This document shows positions 57,254 through 64,000 of a stretch of DNA of 64,000 bases, one piece after another. Under the pieces are notes generated by a model. It saw only the letters and a list, made by a program, of their open reading frames with translations. It was not told the origin of the DNA and did not search any database. Within the stretch, counting starts at the first letter, position 1. Each line of letters starts with the position of its first letter. Origin of the DNA: Bacillus cereus (GTDB lineage Bacteria > Bacillota > Bacilli > Bacillales > Bacillaceae_G); assembly GCF_025917685.1 (NCBI RefSeq), contig NZ_CP089518.1, positions 4,465,001 to 4,529,000 on the forward strand, in the 5' to 3' direction. The position numbers and the translations under genes were made by a program.

Positions 57254-58447
57254 CTAAACTGCAATTTTTTCTTCAACTGCTTCTTCTACTTTTACTCGTT
57301 TATCGTAAATACTCGTTGCAATAAGCGCTACTACAAGCATTACCATGATCGCTATAAACAATACTTCCATATTGTATATATCAACAATTGCTCCGCCAAC
57401 GACCGGTCCGAACATTTTCCCTACAGTCGCCGCACTATTTACGACCCCTTGATAAAATCCTAATTTATCTTTTGGTGCAAGTATATTTGCAATGGTCGGA
57501 ACTGCTGGCCATACGAATAATTCACCAATTGTTAATGTCACCATCGCAACGAGGAACATCGTAAATTGCTGCGCTTGGCTTAACACAATGAATGACGCCG
57601 CAAAAATGACAATTCCAATCATAATTTGTTGCTTTAAAGAACGCTTCATCCAGCGAATTAGCATACTAACAAGCGGCTGCGCACAAACAATCATCGCTCC
57701 GTTTATCGTCCATAATAAACTATAGTGACGAAGGCTAATATTTAATTCTTGCATATGTGTTGCGATTGCACCTTGCCACTGTACGTATGTAACCCAGCAT
57801 AAAGCATATGCTACACATACGATAAGAAGTGCTTTGAATCCTGGTGTAAGCGTCCACCCTTTTTTCGTTTCGACTTCTTTTTGTACCCCTGGCTCTTTTT
57901 TGTCTTCCATACCACGGAATCCAATAAAAGCAATTAAGAAGAAAACAAAGTATAAAATAAAGTTCGCTAAGAAAATATAATCAAAACGATACGACGCAAC
58001 TAAACCACCACACGCTGTTCCAATCGCAATCCCGACATTTTGTCCAACATACATCGCATTAAACGCTCGTCTTCCGCCTTCTGGCCAAACCGTACCAACC
58101 ATCGCATACATCGATGGGAAGACCATTCCAGAACCGAAGCCGATTAATGCTAGCCACACAACATATAACGGCCATCCGTGGAAGAACACAAGACCTAAAA
58201 TCGATACGAGTGTAATGACAATCCCTACTAAAATTGATTTATAACCGCCCCATTTATCAAATAAAACACCGCCGAGCAAGTTTCCGATTACACCAGTAAG
58301 CGAGTTGATCATTAATACCATTCCGGCCACTGATAAAGATTTTCCTAGGTGATCATGCAAATAAATTGTATTAAAAGGCCATAAAAAAGAAGCACCCGTG
58401 ACATTAATAATCATCCCAGCTACTAATAGCCATACTTTCCTTGGCAT
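57254..58447 (-). CDS. yttB: MFS transporter (YttB-like)
   Basis: About 397 residues with 12 membrane helices, start at ATG 58447 (GGAGGGG five bases upstream); the upstream extension in the open frame is rejected. Motif A is present as GGVLFDKWGGYKSILVG. Size and position beside leuS match B. subtilis YttB. Transported compound unknown. No terminator is visible at its end; the leuS promoter begins there. Confidence 0.87.
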   Translation of the reverse strand: MPRKVWLLVAGMIINVTGASFLWPFNTIYLHDHLGKSLSVAGMVLMINSLTGVIGNLLGGVLFDKWGGYKSILVGIVITLVSILGLVFFHGWPLYVVWLALIGFGSGMVFPSMYAMVGTVWPEGGRRAFNAMYVGQNVGIAIGTACGGLVASYRFDYIFLANFILYFVFFLIAFIGFRGMEDKKEPGVQKEVETKKGWTLTPGFKALLIVCVAYALCWVTYVQWQGAIATHMQELNISLRHYSLLWTINGAMIVCAQPLVSMLIRWMKRSLKQQIMIGIVIFAASFIVLSQAQQFTMFLVAMVTLTIGELFVWPAVPTIANILAPKDKLGFYQGVVNSAATVGKMFGPVVGGAIVDIYNMEVLFIAIMVMLVVALIATSIYDKRVKVEEAVEEKIAV

Positions 58448-58572
58448 AGTCTCCCCTCCTATTCTATTTTTTTCGTTCATATATAACAGTAAAATTGTAG
58501 TCGTTTTTAAATAGGAAGGCAACTGATTAATAGTTGATGAAATTCAGATAACGGCATGTCGGTGAATGAAAT

Positions 58573-58665
58573 TATATTGATTGCCGCTTGAAAATATATC
58601 AGCGATTCTTGAAATATATCAGCGATTATTAAAATATATCGACTTACCGACAAAGAACGACATCA
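58573..58665 (+). repeat. 20-bp phased TATATC[A/G]GCG repeat element (copy 4)
   Basis: Units TATATC begin at 58595, 58615 and 58635, 20 bases apart, preceded by a decayed unit at about 58573. The last is the closing unit TATATCGACTTACCGACAAA. Lies between yttB and khtU with plus orientation, opposite to both genes. Confidence 0.8.
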
Positions 58666-58683
58666 GTAACAATATATAAATAA

Positions 58684-58717
58684 AGGGAGACTACATGAAT
58701 TTCACATAGTCTCCCCT
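58684..58717 (-). terminator. Intrinsic terminator after khtU
   Basis: GGGAGACTATGTG pairs with CATGTAGTCTCCC (small bulge), T-rich tail on the minus strand. Confidence 0.85.
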
Positions 58718-58720
58718 ATA

Positions 58721-59944
58721 CTATCCAACTTCTTTTTCTCGCTTCGCACGTTCTTTAGCGCTCCATTTAAATATCTTATCTAATAGAGAGTATATTCTCC
58801 CAGACTCTTTCGTTAATAAAGGACCTAACGATGCCAATATTAAAACGTATAGAGCTGAGAATGGTTTAATCGTTGCCATTAAGCCACCCGCAATTCCAAT
58901 ATTCGCGACAATAATGGAGAATTCACCTCGTGATACAAGCGTTAAACCAATATTCGTAGACGCCTTATGGGATAATCCAGCTTTACGCCCCGCAAACATT
59001 CCAGCTGTAAAATTACCGATGAGAGTAATGAAAACTGCTCCTAATGCCAACCACACTGCTCCTCCAAGCGAAAACGGATCTATACTTAAACCGAAGCTGA
59101 AGAAAAATATGGCTCCAAAGAAGTCACGAAACGGGACGACGAGATGCTCAATTCGATCACTATGCTCTGTTTCAGAAAAAACGAGCCCTAATAATAACGC
59201 TCCAATTGCCTCAGCAACATGAATCGTTTCTGAAAATCCAGCCACAAAGAATAAAATAGCGAATATTACGATAATAAAAATTTCATTGGACGAAATATCT
59301 AATACTTTATTTAGGAACGGCGTAGCTTTTCTAGCGATTACAAAGAATAGTAGCATATACCCTACTGCGATTAACACCGATGTAAGGGCACCTATAAATG
59401 ATGTTGCACCTCCGAGTACTAATCCTGAAACAACTGACAAATATACAGCTAAAAAGATATCATCAAACATAATGATTCCTAAAATTAGTTCAGTCTCTTT
59501 ATTACCAGATCTTCTTAAATCAACAATTACTTTCGCTACAATTGCACTCGATGAAATTGTAATGATTCCAGCAATGATTAATGTTTCTAGTAAGGGGAAG
59601 CCCATTATATATCCATAAAGTAAGCCTAATATGAAATTAAGCGATATATGAACACTACCCCCAAAAGCAATCGACTTTCCTGATTTAATTAATTTTTTTA
59701 TTGAGAATTCTAACCCTAAGTAGAATAAGAGGAATATGACGCCAACACGGCCGAGAAAGGAAATAACTTCTCCGCTTTCAATAAACCTTAAATCGATAAG
59801 TCCTAAATCAGGGGCATGGGGCCCCACTAACATACCGAGTATAATGAGAAACGGAATAATCGAGAACTTTAACTTTGCAGCGAGGATAGCTGCAAAAGCT
59901 ACTAATACTAACGCAGTTCCAACTTCAAAGATTAAAGTATCCAT
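58721..59944 (-). CDS. khtU: K+/H+ antiporter subunit KhtU (CPA2 family)
   Basis: A 407-residue membrane protein with about 12 helices, CPA2 monovalent cation:proton antiporter type. LGRVGVIFLLFYLGLEFS, ISSSAIVAKVIVDL, FAILFFVAGFSETIHVAEAIGALLLGLVFSETE and LTLVSRGEFSIIVANIG are family landmarks. The AGGAGGTGATTC ribosome site lies in the end of khtT. It exports K+ in exchange for protons under control of KhtT. Confidence 0.9.
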   Translation of the reverse strand: MDTLIFEVGTALVLVAFAAILAAKLKFSIIPFLIILGMLVGPHAPDLGLIDLRFIESGEVISFLGRVGVIFLLFYLGLEFSIKKLIKSGKSIAFGGSVHISLNFILGLLYGYIMGFPLLETLIIAGIITISSSAIVAKVIVDLRRSGNKETELILGIIMFDDIFLAVYLSVVSGLVLGGATSFIGALTSVLIAVGYMLLFFVIARKATPFLNKVLDISSNEIFIIVIFAILFFVAGFSETIHVAEAIGALLLGLVFSETEHSDRIEHLVVPFRDFFGAIFFFSFGLSIDPFSLGGAVWLALGAVFITLIGNFTAGMFAGRKAGLSHKASTNIGLTLVSRGEFSIIVANIGIAGGLMATIKPFSALYVLILASLGPLLTKESGRIYSLLDKIFKWSAKERAKREKEVG

Positions 59945-59947
59945 CGA

Positions 59948-60445
59948 TTATGAATCACCTCCTGCTGAAAGCAATTCATTAATAATTCTTTTCACTTCAT
60001 GTCTTTCACCCGACAACACGAGCATATCGCCAGCTTCAATAATAGAGTCTGGACCTGGATTGAAAAATTTCTTCATATTCTTTTTCAAAATAGCAATGAT
60101 TGTTACGTTATATGTTTTTCGAACACTTAAACTGCCAATTGTTTTTTGCACAACTGGTGCGTTATTTTCTACTTTAAACCATTCAATTGATAACCCTTCA
60201 AAAGCCATCTCAATTGTGTCTAAAGCTTGTGGTCTATATACCATTCCGCCTAATATAGCCGCAATTTGTCTTGCTTCAGAATCACGAAGAGAAATGCTTG
60301 AAATACTCTCATCGTGATCCGCATCAAAATGATACATTTCTCTTCGGCCATCATCATGAATAACGATAACCATTTTTTCATTACCCTTTGTTATAACTTC
60401 AAATTTACATCCAATGCCCGGTAGTTCACTCTCTCTAATATTCAT
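59948..60445 (-). CDS. khtT: KhtT, RCK_C (TrkA-C) regulatory subunit of K+/H+ antiporter
   Basis: A 165-residue soluble protein. The N-terminal half (LPGIGCKFEVITKGNEKMVI, then GRREMYHF) and the C-terminal TrkA-C domain (VRKTYNVTIIAILKKNMKKFFNPGPDSIIEAGDMLVLSG, read in part) match B. subtilis KhtT/YhaT. It binds cyclic-di-AMP in B. subtilis and gates KhtU. Three bases separate it from khtU. AGGAGG before the ATG. Confidence 0.9.
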   Translation of the reverse strand: MNIRESELPGIGCKFEVITKGNEKMVIVIHDDGRREMYHFDADHDESISSISLRDSEARQIAAILGGMVYRPQALDTIEMAFEGLSIEWFKVENNAPVVQKTIGSLSVRKTYNVTIIAILKKNMKKFFNPGPDSIIEAGDMLVLSGERHEVKRIINELLSAGGDS

Positions 60446-60487
60446 ATTCCCGCCTCCTAAAATTTTTTAGTTACGGCTCTTCCCTTT

Positions 60488-61054
60488 TTACAAATCTACA
60501 TCAATCTCTGTCTTAAACTTTTCATCTTTCGAGATTCCTAAATACTTTAATGTTTCTGATGGAGTCGCGTGATGGAAATGTTTTTGCAACAGTGCGATTG
60601 CTATTCCTCTTTTATATGCATGAAATCCAAATGTTTTTCGCATTGAGTTCGTTCCAATCTTACCAAGTATTCCGACCGCTTCAGCTGCGCTATGGATAAC
60701 ACGATACGCTTGTTGGCGTGAGATTGAATTTGTTGTTTTGTTCGATTGAAATACGTAGTTTTCTCTTTGAATATCAAAAGATTGTACGTACGCTAAAAGC
60801 GCTTCTTTTACTTTTGTATTTAAATAAATATCTTGTTTAAACTTTTCATCTTTCACAGGAAGAGAATAAAAATCTTTAACAGTTCTATCTTCATTTAATA
60901 CATCTTCAAATTTAATACTTAATAGCTCAGTAATTTTTAATCCAGTGTTAATCCCAATAACAAATAAAAGATAATCTCGCTGCGAGTGCTCTTTTAAATA
61001 TTTTTTCATATCCTCAATTTGGTTTATATCTTTCAATGCCTCTACAACTTCCAT
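60488..61054 (-). CDS. Short tyrosine recombinase/integrase-like protein with altered catalytic residues
   Basis: A 188-residue protein carrying the catalytic domain of tyrosine recombinases but no complete N-terminal core-binding domain. Family landmarks: INTGLKITELLSIKFEDV near residue 35, where Arg I is Lys; TNSMRKTFGFHAY near 137, where the usual His before MR is Asn and Arg II is kept; HHATPSETLKYLGIS with the conserved His and the Tyr nucleophile near 170. YoeC-like short integrases of Firmicutes are the closest type I recall. AGGAG nine bases before the ATG. No att site or mobile genes are nearby. Confidence 0.82.
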   Translation of the reverse strand: MEVVEALKDINQIEDMKKYLKEHSQRDYLLFVIGINTGLKITELLSIKFEDVLNEDRTVKDFYSLPVKDEKFKQDIYLNTKVKEALLAYVQSFDIQRENYVFQSNKTTNSISRQQAYRVIHSAAEAVGILGKIGTNSMRKTFGFHAYKRGIAIALLQKHFHHATPSETLKYLGISKDEKFKTEIDVDL

Positions 61055-61374
61055 ACATGTTTTCTCCTCATCTTATGAACGGTAATTTTCTCATTATGTT
61101 GTCCATTTTACCTTATCATGCTATGGGATTTCCATGTCTTATCCATTATTTTTACAATATACTTCTGTGGTCTCGGCAATTTTTAATGTGGAAACTTACG
61201 ATTGTACAAATACGGTGTGGTTAGAAAAAAGTGTGGGGATAAAAGGTTCAGCTTCTTTCTACAGATCGGATTCCTCCTTTCCTTATCCAGCTGCTTCTAC
61301 TTTTATTTTATGTTACTTATTTATATTATATTATATATTTCAGTAACATTAAATCGTTTTTTCTGAAAATAATA
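61055..61374. other. Gene-free 320-base stretch
   Basis: AT-rich region between the recombinase and ABC permease genes. A 70-codon plus-strand open frame (61134-61346) has no ribosome site and no recognisable content. No repeats seen. Confidence 0.5.
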
Positions 61375-61404
61375 AAAACCGAGCAGTTTCGCTCGGTTTT
61401 TTAT
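61375..61404 (-). terminator. Intrinsic terminator after ABC permease gene
   Basis: AAAACCGAGC and GCTCGGTTTT around a 6-base loop, with T runs on both strands. Confidence 0.9.
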
Positions 61405-63263
61405 TAATCTTCTTTCGGAAGAACAATTCCTTTATACAATTGAACGGTAATGAAGTAATAAATCGTGTAAATAACTACGAAAATTACGATTGGTACCCAA
61501 ATACGGAAGTACGGATCGATTAAAATAAATCCGAAAATATTCATACCGACTAATACGTGAGCAATACCTACAATTGCTGGGAATAGGAATACTAAGAATA
61601 ATTCTTTATAAATTGATTTTGTTAATAATTCACGGCGCACCCCGATTTTACGAAGCATTTGATAACGCGTAATATCTTTTGATGCCCCAGAAAGAATTTT
61701 AAACATTAAACAACTTGCCATCATTGCTAAGAAAGCAATTCCAAGGAAGAATCCCATAAACACCGTTCCGCTCGCAACGCCATAGAACATGTCGTAAGCT
61801 TGATATTTACTATCTAATCTTTCAGCTGCTACATTTTTATATTTATCTAGTTGCAACTCGTCAAGTTTTTTCCATTCTTTTGTGTGTGCTTCAAAATCAT
61901 CTGTTTTTCCAGTAAATACGATTCCTGCTTTACCATTTACAGTATCGTACATTTTTTGATCTACAATTTTAATTGCATGATCTTCATGTACGTAGAATGG
62001 CTCGATTGTTCTGAAAGCCTCGTCCCATTGTTGTGGAAGCTCTTTAGCGTTCGCATCTTTTTCATTCATTTCTCTAGAAACTGCACCTACTGGCAGTTCC
62101 TCTGAAACTTTTTTCGTTTTTACTAAATCCTTCATCGACTTCATGTTTTCCATATCTTTTACTACAGGACGATTTTTCTCTAAATCCTCTTTTACATAGT
62201 AAACGTATTTATCATCGACTTTGTAACGATATTCGCTTTTCTCTTTAAATGTAATACCGTCTAAAATTTTCTTTTCTTCAGCAGTTGGATTATGAACTAC
62301 TGAATCATATATTACGAAACCATCAACCATTTTTATAACGTTATTTTTAAACGCCATACCACCTGAAATTGCACCAGCTCCAAGAGCAACTAACATCGCT
62401 ACTGTCGCAAGCACCTTTGTTAAGCTATTAATACGGAAGTTTAATTGTGCAAATGTAAAAGCATTAAGCCCTTTTTCACTACGCTTCTTATTACTTTTTA
62501 ACTTTTTAATAATGACTGGAAGAAGTGATCCAAATAGCATGTAAGTACCAGCTGTTGTTGTAATTAATGCGATAAGGATTCCCATTTCTCTTAACGTTTC
62601 CATATTGATCATAGCTGCATATCCAATGCCTAATAAAATAACAGCAAGGAATGCAACTACACCTGTCATTTTTCCTTTTACTGCAACTCGCTCTGTTTGC
62701 GCATCTGCATGTACAAGTTGTAATACAGAAATACGAGATAATTTAATACTATTCATAATTGCTGATAATACAAATAGTGCAAAGAAGAAGATGCAAGTAA
62801 CAGTCATAGATGGCAGATAAAATGCTTTATAACCTTCACCCGCAAATTCGAGTTGTTTCATTAATAACTGCCCGATACCTTCTGCAAGTCCTACACCAAC
62901 TGCAAGTCCAACCGCAAGAGACGCAGCTCCTAATACAATTGTTTCAATAAACATAAGTAATGTAACTTTATGCTTTTTTGCTCCTAACATCATATACATA
63001 CCAAACTCTTTTTGACGAAGAGATAGTAAGAAAGAGTTCGCATATAAAATATAGAAGAAGGTTATTATTGCTAGTAAAAATGAACCTGCTTGGAATACGA
63101 ATCCAATAGACTTAATCACTGAATTAGATTCGATAAACGCTTCATTAAGCGCTAACGTTTGAAACATATAAAAAATTGAAATCGACATGACAAGACCGAC
63201 AAGTAAAACGATATAATCTTTCAGCTTACTTTTTAGTCCTGACATGGAAAGTTTGAATAACAT
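61404..63263 (-). CDS. FtsX-like ABC transporter permease (BceB type)
   Basis: A 619-residue permease. FtsX-type helices at both ends (about ten in all: MSISIFYMFQTLALNEAF near residue 30, LLALSI-like segments at 55, 110, 155, 200, 230, 285, then 520, 560, 595) flank a large extracytoplasmic region at about 310-515. This size and layout are those of BceAB-type peptide antibiotic resistance or sensing transporters. The ATPase gene precedes it by 16 bases. No two-component genes are visible in the window. Confidence 0.88.
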   Translation of the reverse strand: MLFKLSMSGLKSKLKDYIVLLVGLVMSISIFYMFQTLALNEAFIESNSVIKSIGFVFQAGSFLLAIITFFYILYANSFLLSLRQKEFGMYMMLGAKKHKVTLLMFIETIVLGAASLAVGLAVGVGLAEGIGQLLMKQLEFAGEGYKAFYLPSMTVTCIFFFALFVLSAIMNSIKLSRISVLQLVHADAQTERVAVKGKMTGVVAFLAVILLGIGYAAMINMETLREMGILIALITTTAGTYMLFGSLLPVIIKKLKSNKKRSEKGLNAFTFAQLNFRINSLTKVLATVAMLVALGAGAISGGMAFKNNVIKMVDGFVIYDSVVHNPTAEEKKILDGITFKEKSEYRYKVDDKYVYYVKEDLEKNRPVVKDMENMKSMKDLVKTKKVSEELPVGAVSREMNEKDANAKELPQQWDEAFRTIEPFYVHEDHAIKIVDQKMYDTVNGKAGIVFTGKTDDFEAHTKEWKKLDELQLDKYKNVAAERLDSKYQAYDMFYGVASGTVFMGFFLGIAFLAMMASCLMFKILSGASKDITRYQMLRKIGVRRELLTKSIYKELFLVFLFPAIVGIAHVLVGMNIFGFILIDPYFRIWVPIVIFVVIYTIYYFITVQLYKGIVLPKED

Positions 63264-63279
63264 GCTTGTACCTCCTTTC

Positions 63280-64000
63280 TTACGCTTTTTGTGTACCTAA
63301 ATCTGCAAGTACATCTAAAATTTCTTTATAGAATTCTTCACGCGTACCACCGCGGTGAATTTCTTTATATAGCTCACCATCTTGAATGAATAAAATGCGC
63401 TGACAGTAACTTGCACTGTAAGGATCATGCGTAACCATCATAATCGATACGCCTTGTTCTTCATTTAAGTTTGTCATCGCATCAAGTAAACTTGCTGCAT
63501 TTTTAGAATCAAGCGCTCCTGTTGGCTCGTCCCCTAAAATAATTGCAGGCTCATGTACTAATGCACGTGCTGCTGCTGAACGTTGCTTTTGTCCACCAGA
63601 TACTTCAGATGGATATTTTTGAAGAATTGCTGAAATACCTAACATATCTGCTACTTTTTCTACTTTCGGTCCAATATTTCGTGATGAGACACCTTGAAGA
63701 GATAATGGAAGTGCAATGTTTTCATAAATAGATAAATTCTCTAATAAATTAAAGTCTTGGAAAATGAATCCTAATTTTTGTGAACGGAAATCTGAAAGCT
63801 CTCCTTGCTTCATTTTCGTAATATCCGTACCCGCAATTTCAACAACACCACCCGTTGCTTTATCAAGCGTTGAAATTACATTTAATAATGTCGTTTTACC
63901 AGAACCAGATGGCCCCATAATTCCTACAAACTCACCCTCTTGAATTGAGAATGATACACCTTTTAACGCATGTGATTGGTTCTCACCTTTTTTACCGTAC
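63280..64000 (-). CDS. ABC transporter ATP-binding protein (BceA type), 5' end beyond window
   Basis: The frame stays open to the right edge (YGKKGENQSHALKGVSFSIQ before the Walker A), so the true start is outside. Walker A GPSGSGKTT, Q-loop GFIFQDFNLL, signature VSGGQKQRSAAARALV, Walker B AIILGDEPTGALDS and the H-loop VTHDP are intact. The signature is followed by QKQ. It powers the adjacent FtsX permease, expected to confer peptide antibiotic resistance. Confidence 0.92.
   Translation of the reverse strand, partial: YGKKGENQSHALKGVSFSIQEGEFVGIMGPSGSGKTTLLNVISTLDKATGGVVEIAGTDITKMKQGELSDFRSQKLGFIFQDFNLLENLSIYENIALPLSLQGVSSRNIGPKVEKVADMLGISAILQKYPSEVSGGQKQRSAAARALVHEPAIILGDEPTGALDSKNAASLLDAMTNLNEEQGVSIMMVTHDPYSASYCQRILFIQDGELYKEIHRGGTREEFYKEILDVLADLGTQKA

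Noticed and set aside
61134..61346. 70-codon plus-strand frame in the gap before the ABC permease
   Set aside because: No ribosome site and no recognisable content; also open by chance in AT-rich DNA.

Overview
The window is a low-GC Firmicute chromosome segment and almost certainly comes from the Bacillus cereus group. Three things point there. Long stretches follow the Bacillus subtilis yt* region gene for gene (sftA, ytpR, ytpQ, ytpP, ytoP, ytzB, ytnP, trmB, ytzH, ytmP, amyX, thpR-like, pepV, ytzE, rsuA-like, ytgP, ytfP, then ytwF, leuS, yttB-like). Intergenic elements look like the group-specific bcr1 repeat. There is also a collagen-like exosporium glycoprotein and a gerI/gerH-type germinant receptor with a long repetitive N-terminus. 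No rRNA, tRNA, CRISPR array, insertion sequence or prophage was seen.

Layout. 1-4.9 kb: the end of an M29 aminopeptidase, small lipo- and membrane proteins, two overlapping GNAT acetyltransferases, a MerR regulator overlapping an EamA exporter, and a PadR/HAAS pair. 4.9-15.7 kb: murC, a nicotinate phosphoribosyltransferase, the DNA translocase SftA with two large tandem-repeat blocks, a lipoprotein amidase, and ytpR-ytpQ-ytpP with a DUF84 phosphatase. 16-30.3 kb: the yt* core of peptidases, a quorum-quenching lactonase, tRNA and rRNA modification enzymes, pullulanase, a lipid flippase and a flavoprotein, with bcr1 elements and a 20-bp phased repeat in the gaps. 30.5-36.9 kb: a DHA2 drug exporter, an SRPBCC-ArsR pair with a direct-repeat operator, small sporulation-type genes, a CarD-like RNA polymerase-binding protein, and glucose uptake plus glucose dehydrogenase. 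36.9-42.1 kb: molybdenum cofactor synthesis (moaD, moaE, mobB, moeA, moeB, moaA on minus, moaC on plus). 42.2-54 kb: a spore exterior and germination region with a BclA-type collagen protein, two GerPA/GerPF-like proteins, a gerI-type ABC receptor operon and a His/Gln/Gly-rich protein with a sigma-K-like promoter. 54-64 kb: leuS behind a leucine T-box, an MFS transporter, KhtTU potassium/proton antiport, a short tyrosine recombinase with altered catalytic residues, and a BceAB-type ABC transporter cut by the window edge.

Functional themes. MoCo synthesis serves molybdoenzymes outside the window. The germinant receptor, GerP-like proteins, exosporium collagen, His-rich protein, Cse60 and GlcU-Gdh all point to spore formation or germination. 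MurC, the amidase, SftA and YtgP serve the cell wall and division. The most unusual non-coding signal is a family of AT-rich elements built from 20-bp units around TATATC[A/G]GCG. It occurs at four intergenic sites, always in the same orientation and usually closed by a distinct unit with a GACTTAYCGACAAA core. All functional statements come from reading motifs and gene order; no database search was run.
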